A stretch of DNA of 64,000 nt from Micropruina sp. (lineage in GTDB: Bacteria; Actinomycetota; Actinomycetes; Propionibacteriales; Propionibacteriaceae), in the NCBI GenBank assembly GCA_016716635.1, contig JADJVZ010000011.1:868001-932000 (forward strand), read 5' to 3'. The notes beneath the pieces are model-generated. The model saw only the letters and a list, made by a program, of their open reading frames with translations. It did not search any database and had not been told where the DNA came from. The position numbers and the translations under genes were made by a program. Below, piece after piece: positions 9,828 through 17,150 of this stretch (position 1 is its first letter; each line of letters opens with the position of its first letter).

Positions 9828-10682
9828 GTGCGGATCGACCTGCACACCCATTCCGACGTTTCCGACGGGACGGACGCCCCGGCCGACCTGGTGGCGCACG
9901 CCGCCGCGGCGGGGTTGGACGTCATCGCCCTGTGCGATCACGACACCTTCGACGGCCTGCCCGAGGCACAAGACGCCGGACGCCGGCTGGGCATCGAGGT
10001 GGTGCCGGGCCTGGAGATGTCGACGCTGGAGGGCCGGACCAGCGTGCACCTCTTGGCCTACGGCTGCCGGACCGATGACCCGGCGCTGCTGGCCGAGCTC
10101 GCCCGCATTCGCGAGGGCCGGCGCCGGCGGATGCCGGAGATGCTCACCAAGCTGGCCGTTCTGGGCTACCCGATCACCGCCCAGGAGATCGCGGCGCAGG
10201 CGGGAGACGCTACCTCGTGGGGTCGTCCGCACGTGGCGGATGCCCTCGTGGCCCGGGGGTATTTCGTGAACCGCGACGAGGTGTTTGCCACGCTACTGGC
10301 CGACGATGGTCCGGCATACGTCGACCGTTACGCCACGCCTCTGCCCGACGCCCTCGCCCTCGTGACGGCGGCCGGGGGAGTCCCCGTCCTAGCGCACCCT
10401 TGGGGCCGCACCTCGCGTCGCGTCCTGCCGCCCGCGCGGCTCGCCGAGCTTGCGCGCCTCGGGTTGGCCGGGCTGGAGGCCCACCACACCGACCACGACG
10501 CGGCCACGGAGGCCGAACTCACGCATCTGGCGGCCGCGCTCGGGTTGTTGGTGACCGGCGGCTCGGATCACCACGGCGTCGGCAAGACCCACAACCCGCT
10601 CGGCGTCCGGACGACCGCCCCCGAGCAGTACGAGCAGCTCCGCCTGCGGCTGGCGTCCGCGCGCGCCGCGACAGGCGCGTGA
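9828..10682 (+). CDS. PHP-domain phosphoesterase
   Basis: This 284-residue protein is a PHP-fold metal-dependent phosphoesterase. Metal-ligand motifs are DLHTHSDVSDGT at the N-terminus, CDHDTFDG about 30 residues later, PGLEMST, an AHP motif (PVLAHPWG) and a C-terminal GGSDHHG. The arrangement resembles the small YciV/RNase AM-like subfamily, which acts on nucleotide or short RNA 5' ends; the substrate here is not shown. The GTG at 9828 has GGGGAG five bases upstream. A GTG at 9822 overlapping the gdh stop codon is an alternative. Either way it is coupled to gdh. Confidence 0.88.
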   Translation: MRIDLHTHSDVSDGTDAPADLVAHAAAAGLDVIALCDHDTFDGLPEAQDAGRRLGIEVVPGLEMSTLEGRTSVHLLAYGCRTDDPALLAELARIREGRRRRMPEMLTKLAVLGYPITAQEIAAQAGDATSWGRPHVADALVARGYFVNRDEVFATLLADDGPAYVDRYATPLPDALALVTAAGGVPVLAHPWGRTSRRVLPPARLAELARLGLAGLEAHHTDHDAATEAELTHLAAALGLLVTGGSDHHGVGKTHNPLGVRTTAPEQYEQLRLRLASARAATGA

Positions 10683-10703
10683 AGGACCTCCAACCACCTG
10701 CGA

Positions 10704-10709
10704 TAAGCT
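10704..10709 (+). promoter_or_regulatory. Candidate -10 box for the trpS leader transcript
   Basis: TAAGCT fits TAnnnT and ends six bases before a GTG at 10716 that opens a 14-codon reading frame. This spacing is the one seen at other probable leaderless genes here. No clear -35 box is visible. Confidence 0.4.
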
Positions 10710-10715
10710 TCCGGC

Positions 10716-10760
10716 GTGCAAAAGCAGCGGTTTGAGTGGCGCCCCTTCGGGCGGCGCTGA
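10716..10760 (+). CDS. Possible Trp-containing leader peptide upstream of trpS
   Basis: A GTG-initiated frame encodes 14 residues, MQKQRFEWRPFGRR, and stops 79 bases before trpS. It contains one TGG tryptophan codon at 10737-10739. That codon lies in the 5' arm of a hairpin (GTGGCGCCC at 10736-10744 with GGGCGGCGC at 10749-10757, one G-G mismatch). No Shine-Dalgarno sequence precedes it; the -10 box placement suggests a leaderless start. A role as a ribosome-sensing leader for tryptophanyl-tRNA levels is inference, because one Trp codon is fewer than in classic attenuators. It could also be chance coding in the untranslated region. Confidence 0.4.
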   Translation: MQKQRFEWRPFGRR

Positions 10761-10800
10761 ACCCTGAGACACAAGCGGTCGTCCAGCAGGGCGGCCGTTT
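10736..10800 (+). promoter_or_regulatory. Two hairpins in the trpS 5' region
   Basis: The first hairpin pairs 10736-10744 with 10749-10757 around a CTTC loop. The second pairs AAGCGGTC at 10773-10780 with GGCCGTTT at 10793-10800, counting G-U pairs. GGGCGG occurs at 10749-10754 and again at 10789-10794, so the arm containing the Trp codon has two possible partners, as expected of a switching leader. No long T-run follows, so a classic intrinsic terminator is not shown. Confidence 0.4.
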
Positions 10801-10839
10801 GGCGTGTCAGCCGACCACACCTGAGCCAAGGAGAATCCG

Positions 10840-11961
10840 ATGAGCGACCACGACATCGAAGCCAGCGACGCCGAAGAGCGCATGGCGGCCTCGACGTCCG
10901 ACGCCTCGTTGCGCCGCTCGCTCGAGCGCAGCGCCGAGATCGAGCGCGCCATCGCTACGGATCCCTCGAAGTTCCGGATCATGACGGGCGATCGTCCGAC
11001 GGGCAACCTGCATGTGGGCCACTACTTCGGCTCACTGGCAAACCGGGTGCGCCTGCAGAACGCCGGGGTCGAGACGTTCGTCCTGATCGCCGACTATCAG
11101 GTGATCACCGACCGCGACGGCACGGGTCCGATCAAGGAGCGCGCCCTGTCGCTGATGGCCGACTACCTCGCGATCGGCATTGATCCGAGCCGGTCGACGA
11201 TCTACGCCCACTCGGCGGTGCCGGCCCTCAACCAGCTGATGCTGCCGTTCTTGTCCCTGGTGACCGATTCGGAACTGCGCCGCAATCCGACGGTGAAGGC
11301 CGAGCTGGACGACTCCAACGGGCGCCCGATGTCGGGGCTCCTGCTGACCTACCCGGTGCATCAGGCCGCGGACATCCTGTTCTGCAAGGCCAATCTGGTG
11401 CCCGTCGGCAAGGACCAACTGCCGCACCTTGAGCAGACCCGCGTCATCGCCCGGCGCTTCGACGAGCGCTACGGCCGCGCCGTGCCCGATCGTCCGGTGT
11501 TCCCGCAGGCCGAGGCCCTGCTGAGCGAGGCGGCGAGCGTCCTCGGCATGGACGGCACCAAGATGAGCAAGTCGAAGGGCAACACCATCGACCTCAGCAT
11601 GGACGCTACCGAGACCGCCCAGCGCATCAAGCGAGCCGTGACGGACGCCGATCGGTTCATCACGTTCGACCCGACGAACCGTCCCGAGGTGTCGAACCTC
11701 GTCATGATCGGCGCGCTGTGCACCGGACGGACACCCGAGTCGGTGGCCGACGAGATCGGCAACGGCGGCGGCGGCGGGCTCAAGAAGTTCGTTACCGAGG
11801 CTGTGAATGAGTTCTTCGCGCCGATCCGCGCGCGCCGCATCGAACTGGCGGCTGATCCGGGCTACCTGCTCTCGGTGCTGCGGGCCGGCAACGCCCACGC
11901 CAACGAGGTCGCCGACGCCACGCTGGCTGACGTCCGCGCGGCCATGAACATGGCCTACTGA
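10840..11961 (+). CDS. trpS: Tryptophanyl-tRNA synthetase
   Basis: TrpRS charges tRNA-Trp in the cytoplasm. The 373-residue class I synthetase has the HIGH-equivalent signature PTGNLHVGHYFGSL about 50 residues in and the KMSKS loop DGTKMSKSKGN. Between them DILFCKANLVPVGKDQLPHLEQT forms the tryptophan and dimer-contact region. About 45 charged residues precede the Rossmann domain, a modest N-terminal extension. The start at 10840 has AAGGAG seven bases upstream. The 157-base gap before it holds a possible leader peptide and hairpins. It does not contain a T-box. Confidence 0.95.
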   Translation: MSDHDIEASDAEERMAASTSDASLRRSLERSAEIERAIATDPSKFRIMTGDRPTGNLHVGHYFGSLANRVRLQNAGVETFVLIADYQVITDRDGTGPIKERALSLMADYLAIGIDPSRSTIYAHSAVPALNQLMLPFLSLVTDSELRRNPTVKAELDDSNGRPMSGLLLTYPVHQAADILFCKANLVPVGKDQLPHLEQTRVIARRFDERYGRAVPDRPVFPQAEALLSEAASVLGMDGTKMSKSKGNTIDLSMDATETAQRIKRAVTDADRFITFDPTNRPEVSNLVMIGALCTGRTPESVADEIGNGGGGGLKKFVTEAVNEFFAPIRARRIELAADPGYLLSVLRAGNAHANEVADATLADVRAAMNMAY

Positions 11962-11969
11962 CCGCCGGC

Positions 11970-12082
11970 CCTCCGAGCGGCTCCGACCGGCTCCGCCCAC
12001 CTCCGAGCGGCTCCACCCACCTCCGAGCGGGATCGGTCCACCTCCAAGCGGCTCCGCTCAACCTCCGAGCGGGATCGGTCCA
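11970..12082. repeat. Short imperfect direct-repeat tract downstream of trpS
   Basis: Five copies of CCTCCGAGCGG (one reads CCTCCAAGCGG) begin at 11970, 12000, 12020, 12041 and 12062. They alternate in their second half between CTCCRCYCA and GATCGGTCCA. The spacing is 20-21 bases after a 30-base first unit. The tract is non-coding and lies between trpS and a convergent small gene. The rest of the gap to 12168 shows no clear feature. Confidence 0.7.
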
Positions 12083-12168
12083 TCTACAGACCGTCCCGGT
12101 CCGGCCACGGACTGGCCCGGTTCTGCCACAGGCGCTGACGCCCCCACTTTGCTGGCGTTTGCCGCGAC

Positions 12169-12501
12169 CTAGCTACCGTTTGCGGGAGGGGGCGACGGAT
12201 AGGCTATTGGGTGCCGGGGGTGCTCAGCCCAACAGGGGCAGGTCTGGCGGGTTGGCCGTTCTGGATCGGGCCCGTCATCCCGGGGCCAGAGCTCGTCGGT
12301 TCCGACCTGGCCGCGGATGAGGTCCGCCAGGGCGAGGGCGTCCGAACGATGCAGGCGGACGGTCGCCAGGCACAGCCCTTCCTGCCAGATCGAGACGATC
12401 AGACGGTCGTGATCATCGTGCCGGGAAAAGCGCAGCGCGCGGCCCGGACGCTCGGCGTCGGTGATCATGGCGCCGTTGCGGGGGAGTGGAGCCGCTGCCA
12501 T
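12169..12501 (-). CDS. Small uncharacterised actinobacterial protein
   Basis: This frame encodes about 110 residues. The core, about residues 22-65, reads like a beta-strand and helix module: ALRFSRHDDHDRLIVSIW, then LCLATVRLHRSDALALADLI. I recall similar small proteins in other actinobacteria, without a known function. The C-terminal third is Pro/Arg-rich and poorly conserved in style. The start is uncertain: 12501 was chosen, with a weak GAGAAG directly before it, and 12468 is an alternative. It diverges from the GNAT gene. Confidence 0.55.
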   Translation of the reverse strand: MAAAPLPRNGAMITDAERPGRALRFSRHDDHDRLIVSIWQEGLCLATVRLHRSDALALADLIRGQVGTDELWPRDDGPDPERPTRQTCPCWAEHPRHPIAYPSPPPANGS

Positions 12502-12579
12502 CTTCTCAGCCTGGCATCTCCGCCCCCGGGGCGCATCAGTTTCCCTTGTGAGGGGCCTGTGGGCAGACCCGGGGTCCGC

Positions 12580-12585
12580 TACCCT
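12580..12585 (+). promoter_or_regulatory. Candidate -10 box for a leaderless GNAT transcript
   Basis: TACCCT (TAnnnT) ends seven bases before the ATG at 12593, with only GCCCCTC between and no Shine-Dalgarno sequence. Confidence 0.5.
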
Positions 12586-12592
12586 GCCCCTC

Positions 12593-13156
12593 ATGACCAA
12601 CCCCGAACTCGTCGCACCCAGCCTGCGGTATTTCGACTCCTGGCAGGAGAGCAATGCCGAGTGGGCCGGCGCCCATCAAGACGGTTCCGCCATTCGGGTG
12701 GCCGACGCCATGGGCCTCGACCTCAGTCGACCGGCTGACTTTGGTTTGTGGGTTCAGCAGATGCTGGTCGAGGCGGACCCGTCGTACCCGCCACCAGACG
12801 GCCGAGTGAACGCGACGACCTTGTGGATCGTGGAAGGCGACACCTTCCTCGGGTCCGTCAACGTCCGCCACACCTTGAACGACTACCTGGCTCTCTTCGG
12901 CGGGCATATTGGCTACGGCATTCGTCCGTCTGCGCGCCGACGGGGTCTTGCGCGTCTCTGTCTTCAGCACGCCCTCGTCCGGGCGAAGCGCCTCGGCCTG
13001 GAGCGTGTTCTGTTGACGTGCTACGACACCAACGAGGGCTCGTATCGGACGATCGAAGGTTGCGGCGGCATCCTGGAGCGCGTCGTTGTCCCGGACGATA
13101 TGACCCGTTCGTTCGGTGTCGATGACGCCTTGCGGCGCTACTGGATCCAGACCTGA
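12593..13156 (+). CDS. GNAT family N-acetyltransferase
   Basis: This 187-residue protein has the Gcn5-related acetyltransferase fold. Motif A, the acetyl-CoA pyrophosphate loop, is visible as GYGIRPSARRRGLARLCLQ at about residues 108-126. It is followed by a motif B-like helix and strand, LGLERVLLTCYDTNEGSYRTIE. The substrate is unknown; the layout resembles amino-sugar or peptide N-acetyltransferases of the predicted-acetyltransferase group. The ATG at 12593 is supported by a -10 box seven bases upstream. An in-frame codon at 12461 would extend the protein across the promoter. Confidence 0.85.
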   Translation: MTNPELVAPSLRYFDSWQESNAEWAGAHQDGSAIRVADAMGLDLSRPADFGLWVQQMLVEADPSYPPPDGRVNATTLWIVEGDTFLGSVNVRHTLNDYLALFGGHIGYGIRPSARRRGLARLCLQHALVRAKRLGLERVLLTCYDTNEGSYRTIEGCGGILERVVVPDDMTRSFGVDDALRRYWIQT

Positions 13157-13193
13157 GGAGCCCCTCGATCAAGGGCCACACCCCGCTCCTCAG
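13153..13193. repeat. Inverted repeat at the end of the GNAT gene
   Basis: CTGAGGAGC at 13153-13161, which includes the stop codon, is mirrored by GCTCCTCAG at 13185-13193. Inner CCCT and AGGG add to the stem. It may act as a terminator, but no T-run follows. Confidence 0.4.
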
Positions 13194-13210
13194 CCGTCGT
13201 GCGATGAGGG

Positions 13211-13610
13211 CTAGTAGTCAGGGCCATGGCGTGAGGCCTCACCACGGCGCCACGATGGGATCGCGAGGATCCGCAACCACAAGTACGCAAGGCTGAGCGC
13301 TCCCATGCCGATGATGGTGAGCGGATCAACATCACTGGCGATATCACTTTGAACAAAGGCCGCAGTGGTGTTAGCCGTGGCGATGGCGGGGTCGGCAGCC
13401 CGATAGCGCACGGGGACAAAGTCCCGAATGGAGTCACAGGACTGCCGGGGTGTGCGAAATTCTTGGCCGCTCACGGTGAAGGTGACCGATTTCGGAGTGG
13501 CAACCGGCTCGCCCGGAGTATCGGCTTTGCACGACGCCCATGGTCGACGAGTCGGTGGTCGCCAGGGTGAGGTACGCCTTCTGCAAGGCCCACGGCGCGC
13601 GCAGGACCAC
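13211..13610 (-). pseudogene. Probable frameshifted small membrane protein gene
   Basis: Two overlapping minus-strand frames join into one sensible protein. Upstream, a frame with a possible GTG at 13610 reads LRAPWALQKAYLTLATTDSS and then TMGVV. After removal of one base near 13530-13537, the next frame continues CKADTPGEPVATPKSVTFTV, then SGQEFRTP, VPVRYRAADPAIATANT and a membrane helix DPLTIIGMGALSLAYLWLRIL. The VTFTVSGQEF and VRYRAADPA elements resemble DUF3592-like membrane proteins. It lies 35 bases after the minus-strand membrane gene at 13646. The shift could be a true mutation or a sequencing error, and the downstream 87-codon frame could also be an independent gene from GTG 13474. 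Confidence 0.4.
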
Positions 13611-13645
13611 GGTTCGAGCGTGGAGCGCGCACCGCTGAAGACCGC

Positions 13646-14125
13646 TCAGCGGGTGACGAGGTCCTTCGCTGTCACACCTGCTGCAGCGCAGGCGGTGACG
13701 TCGAAGGCCAGGAACATCACCGAGAGGAGCCCGTGGCCCGCAGGGCCAAACGCAGCCAATGACGCGGACAGTGCCGGGGTGAACGTGTCGGCGAGGGCGA
13801 GCCAGGCGATGACGGGGTGCAAGGGCGCGGCGGCGATGGCGAGCAGGATCAGTGCCAGGAAGATTCCGAAGAACTTCACGCCCGCGCGGCCGCCACTCGG
13901 CGGCGGGCCGACCAGCAGGGTGAGGGTCGCAACGAAGAGCGCGGCGAGGGGCGCATCGATGAGCAGGACGAAAATGATCTCGACGACCCAGATGGTCATG
14001 GGTCCGAGCGCCGGACTCATTGCCCGGTACGCAGGGGGCATCACCAACGGGGCCGCAACAATGGCGAGGAGCGCATAGAACAACGCCAGGCCCACAAAGG
14101 TGAGCCTGGCGTTGGTTCGAAACAT
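13646..14125 (-). CDS. Four-helix membrane protein of unknown function
   Basis: This 159-residue hydrophobic protein has four likely membrane segments: LTFVGLALFYALLAIVAAPL, IWVVEIIFVLLIDAPLAALF, KFFGIFLALILLAIAAAPLH and a C-terminal stretch around HGLLSVMFLAFDVTA. No catalytic or transport motif is recognisable. The start at 14125 lies seven bases after the DEAD-box gene stop, so it is probably read from the same transcript. Longer in-frame extensions upstream run antisense-style through the helicase gene and were discarded. Confidence 0.6.
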   Translation of the reverse strand: MFRTNARLTFVGLALFYALLAIVAAPLVMPPAYRAMSPALGPMTIWVVEIIFVLLIDAPLAALFVATLTLLVGPPPSGGRAGVKFFGIFLALILLAIAAAPLHPVIAWLALADTFTPALSASLAAFGPAGHGLLSVMFLAFDVTACAAAGVTAKDLVTR

Positions 14126-14132
14126 GGTCGTG

Positions 14133-15728
14133 TCAGGCCGGCGCGTCGGAGTTACCGCGGGAGGAACCCCCACGACGGCGGCGACGGCGGGGTGCGCCGG
14201 TGCGCTCCTCACCTGCCGGGGTCGGCTCGGCGGGTGCCGCGACCTCGGCGACAACCGCCACCGACTCGCCCTCAGTGACCGGCGCACCGTCGCGAAGCCG
14301 ACGCCGGCTGCGGTTGCGGTCACTCGGTTGGCGCGGCTGACGCGGACGCTCGCGATCGCCCCGATCGGGACGGTCCTCGCGCGGCGGACGCGGAGCCGCC
14401 TCCTTGATGCGTCCCTTGGTGCCCACCGGGATCTCCAACTCCTCGTACAAGGAGTCAGAGGTGGAGTAGGTCTCGGGAGGCTCGTGGAAGCCGAGATCGA
14501 GCGTGTTGTTGATGACGTGCCAACGAGTGATGTCGGCCCAGTCCACGAAGGTGATCGCGATGCCCTGCGCACCCGCGCGGCCGGTGCGGCCAATGCGGTG
14601 GACGTAGGCCTTGTCGTCGTCAGGGCACTCGTAGTTGATGACGTGGGTCACGTCGGCCACATCGATACCGCGGGCGGCGACGTCTGTGGCCACCAGGATG
14701 TCGGCCTTGCCCTCGCGGAACTTCGTCAGGGCCTTCTCGCGCGCCACCTGGGACAGGTCGCCGTGGATGGACTCGGCGTTGAAACCGCGATCGTTGAGAT
14801 CGTCCGTGATGCGCTGCGCGGCCCGCTTGGTGCGGGTGAAGATCATCGTCCGCGTGCAGTTGGGTGCCTGCAGAATGCGTCCGACGATCTCAGGCTTGTC
14901 GAGGTCGTGCACCTGGAACACGTGCTGATGCGTCAGCGGGACGGTCGCCGACTCGTCGTGCGCCTCGGCGCGGACGTTGATCGGCTGGTTCAGGTGCATG
15001 CGGGAAAGCGCCACGATCGCCGACGGCATGGTCGCCGAGAACAGCAACGTTTGCCGGGTCTTCGGCGTGCGGGCGATGAGCTTCTCCACGTCGGGCAGGA
15101 AGCCGAGGTCGAGCATCTCGTCGGCCTCGTCGAGGACGAGCACCTTCACGTGTCCGAGGTTCAGGTTGCGGCGCTGCAGCAGGTCGAGCAGGCGTCCAGG
15201 GGTGCCAACAACCACGTCGACGCCGTCGGACAAGGTGTCGAGCTGCGTGTCGTAGCCGACACCGCCGTAGACGGTGAGGATGCGCACCTTACGGATCGTC
15301 GAGGCCACCTCAAGGTCGCGCGTCACCTGGAGCGCCAACTCCCTGGTGGGGCACATGACAAGGGCCTGAGGCGCGCCAGGCGCCTCGAGGTCGGCGTAGC
15401 CGGGATCAGACTGCACAACGATGCGCTGCAGCAGCGAGACGCCGAAAGCGAGGGTCTTCCCGGTGCCAGTGCGGGCCTGGCCGATCATGTCGGTGCCCTG
15501 AATGGCAATCGGGATGGAAAGGGACTGAATGGGGAAGGGATGCTCGATCCCAATCAATTTGAGAGCCTCAGAGATGGGCTCAATGACGCCGAGATCGGCG
15601 AATGTGTGGCGTTCGTCTGCCGGGGGCAGGGTGTCGGTGGTCAGCGTGGTACCAATCGCTCGTCCGGCTTTACCGGAACCAGGAACCCGTCGCGTGCGCT
15701 CAGATGGGCACAGCGTCAGGGGGCGCAC
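14133..15728 (-). CDS. DEAD-box RNA helicase
   Basis: This ATP-dependent RNA helicase of 531 residues (from GTG) unwinds structured RNA, probably in ribosome assembly or mRNA decay. All core motifs are visible: the Q motif with FADLGVIEPISEAL and HPFPIQ, motif I ARTGTGKT, motif Ia PTRELALQ, motif II VLDEADEML, motif III SAT, motif V ATDVAARGID and motif VI HRIGRTGRAG. A basic C-terminal tail rich in Arg, Asp and Pro ends in an RRRRRRGG run, typical of RNA-binding tails. The start is uncertain. The GTG at 15728 is the only standard start in the upstream frame, and the family usually begins close to LTTDTLPPADERHTFADLG, some 28 residues in. Confidence 0.93.
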   Translation of the reverse strand: MRPLTLCPSERTRRVPGSGKAGRAIGTTLTTDTLPPADERHTFADLGVIEPISEALKLIGIEHPFPIQSLSIPIAIQGTDMIGQARTGTGKTLAFGVSLLQRIVVQSDPGYADLEAPGAPQALVMCPTRELALQVTRDLEVASTIRKVRILTVYGGVGYDTQLDTLSDGVDVVVGTPGRLLDLLQRRNLNLGHVKVLVLDEADEMLDLGFLPDVEKLIARTPKTRQTLLFSATMPSAIVALSRMHLNQPINVRAEAHDESATVPLTHQHVFQVHDLDKPEIVGRILQAPNCTRTMIFTRTKRAAQRITDDLNDRGFNAESIHGDLSQVAREKALTKFREGKADILVATDVAARGIDVADVTHVINYECPDDDKAYVHRIGRTGRAGAQGIAITFVDWADITRWHVINNTLDLGFHEPPETYSTSDSLYEELEIPVGTKGRIKEAAPRPPREDRPDRGDRERPRQPRQPSDRNRSRRRLRDGAPVTEGESVAVVAEVAAPAEPTPAGEERTGAPRRRRRRGGSSRGNSDAPA

Positions 15729-15746
15729 ACATCGTGCGCTCCCGAT

Positions 15747-15752
15747 ATTCTA
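15747..15752 (-). promoter_or_regulatory. Candidate -10 box for the DEAD-box gene
   Basis: On the minus strand TAGAAT fits the -10 consensus. It lies 18 bases before the GTG start, which would give a very short untranslated leader. Confidence 0.4.
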
Positions 15753-15795
15753 GCCGGTCGAACGGTTTTAGCAGGTACCGACCCCGGGGTGCGGC

Positions 15796-16020
15796 TCAGA
15801 GTGCGCCGAAACCCACCGGACGGACCTGCTCGCTGCCCAAATCCAGGTAGGAGATGCGGGCTGCGGGAATGAGGACGATGCGTCCGCGCTTCTCGGTGAG
15901 CTTCAGCACGCCATCGGAGGAAAGCGCCTCGGCAAGATCCGCCTCAACGTCGGAGGCCGAAATCTCGGTCTCGACGGTCAACTCGCGGGGGCTCTCAACG
16001 ATTCCGACCTTGATCTCCAT
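15796..16020 (-). CDS. DUF3107 family protein
   Basis: This 74-residue protein begins MEIKVGIVESPRELTVET and has the compact beta-rich sequence of the actinobacterial DUF3107 family. A conserved end reads GRIVLIPAARISYLDLG and then VGFG. Its function is unknown. The start has AGGA six bases upstream. The gene sits between the FHA operon and the DEAD-box gene on the same strand but has its own likely promoter. Confidence 0.85.
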   Translation of the reverse strand: MEIKVGIVESPRELTVETEISASDVEADLAEALSSDGVLKLTEKRGRIVLIPAARISYLDLGSEQVRPVGFGAL

Positions 16021-16050
16021 GGGCGTCCTTCCAGTGGTTCAGCGAATCCA

Positions 16051-16056
16051 AATCTA
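16051..16056 (-). promoter_or_regulatory. Candidate -10 box for the DUF3107 gene
   Basis: On the minus strand TAGATT lies about 30 bases before the ATG at 16020. This would leave an untranslated leader of about 24 bases holding the AGGA ribosome-binding site. Confidence 0.4.
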
Positions 16057-16149
16057 GCTGCGGGTTTCGGGGACGGGCGTCACGTCCGCTCACAGCGCAA
16101 TCAGCACGCAGTTGACGTTGACCACGTCGTGCGAAACCGCAGAAGGCCC

Positions 16150-17148
16150 CTACGCGAATGCCTGAATCTCGTCGTCGGTAGCCCGGCGGACGACGATTCG
16201 CGTCCAGGCGCCCACGTAAATGCGCTGGTCGTCGTCGAGTTCCGTCCGTCCCGTCGGGATGGGCCCCGTGGGCAATGCGGCCCCCGGCGAGCCGATGAAC
16301 GTGCCGTTGGCGGAGCCCTGATCTTCGACCCACCAGCGCGAGCCATCAAAGGTCACCATGGTGTGGCGGCGGCTCACGCCGGCATCCATGCCGCAGTCGA
16401 TATCGGGGTAGATGTTGCGCGAACGCGACGTGCGTCCGATGAGGGCCGTGGTGCCTCGCAGCGGTACGACGTCCGGGAGCCCGGGGGAGGGCAGCGCGTC
16501 GGTGGAGCCCTGCGCGGCGTACCAATCGGGGTCGATCCATACCTCAGCGACCCACTCCAGGGGCCCGCTCTTTGGTGCGCGCGGGACGTAGGCCTCGCTC
16601 ACGGGACGGGACGCGGCGGGGGGCGCTTGGACGGGCTGGGGCGCAACCGGGGGCAGCGGGAGAGGTGCGACGGATGCGACCGGCGCCGGAGGGCGCACCT
16701 CGGACGCGACGTCAGTGTCCACCTGAACCGGTGGAGCCGCGGGAGCATCGAGGTCCAACGAGCCCGACGACGTGGCGTCCGCGGTCTCCGCCTGATCGGC
16801 GGCGGACGCCTCTGGCTCCACAGCGTCAGTCCCGGCAGGCGTGGTCGCGGCAGCGTCGGGGGCGGGAAGCTCGGTGTCAGGAACGGCGGAGGTGGGCGTC
16901 GCCGAGCGGGGCGGGGTGCCGGTGGTGAAGTCGTAGCCGCAGGCTTCGCAGAACAACGCGGCCGCCACGTTCACCGCGCCGCAGTTGGGGCACACCTGAG
17001 GGGCGGGCACCGGCACTGCGGGGCGCGTAGAAAGGGGCGCGGCCGGACGCACATCCGGGGTGACGTTCTGCGGCGGGATCGGCGCCCCACACACATCGCA
17101 GTAGTCATTCGAGGCGCTCTCGTGACCGTTCGGACAGATGGCGCTCAT
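16150..17148 (-). CDS. Zinc-ribbon and FHA domain protein (last gene of the kinase operon)
   Basis: This 332-residue protein probably reads phosphothreonine signals. The N-terminus carries two zinc ribbons: CPNGH with YCDVCG at about residues 5-20, and CPNCG with FCEACG at about 54-72. A 100-residue Pro/Ala/Asp-rich linker follows. The C-terminal FHA domain shows the ligand-binding core: LIGRTSRSRNI, then GVSRRHTMV, and WVEDQGSANGTFIG. It lies two bases after the VWA gene, at the end of the nine-gene operon with a PknG-like kinase and PP2C phosphatase. In mycobacteria the FHA protein GarA is the PknG effector. Functional equivalence is inference; no GarA-style N-terminal threonine motif was recognised. 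Confidence 0.88.
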   Translation of the reverse strand: MSAICPNGHESASNDYCDVCGAPIPPQNVTPDVRPAAPLSTRPAVPVPAPQVCPNCGAVNVAAALFCEACGYDFTTGTPPRSATPTSAVPDTELPAPDAAATTPAGTDAVEPEASAADQAETADATSSGSLDLDAPAAPPVQVDTDVASEVRPPAPVASVAPLPLPPVAPQPVQAPPAASRPVSEAYVPRAPKSGPLEWVAEVWIDPDWYAAQGSTDALPSPGLPDVVPLRGTTALIGRTSRSRNIYPDIDCGMDAGVSRRHTMVTFDGSRWWVEDQGSANGTFIGSPGAALPTGPIPTGRTELDDDQRIYVGAWTRIVVRRATDDEIQAFA

Positions 17149-17150
17149 GC

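Noticed and set aside
10683..10839. T-box riboswitch before trpS
   Set aside because: The conserved T-box sequence (TGGNACCGCG) and a specifier-loop structure are not present; a leader peptide explains the region better.
11970..12082. CRISPR array
   Set aside because: Units are only 20-30 bases with no unique spacers, and no cas gene is present.
12211..12738. 175-codon plus-strand frame over the GNAT promoter
   Set aside because: It runs antisense to a better small protein and across a promoter and the GNAT start, with no domain.
14100..15872. 590-codon open frame antisense to the DEAD-box gene
   Set aside because: The minus strand carries all helicase motifs, and the plus-strand translation has none.
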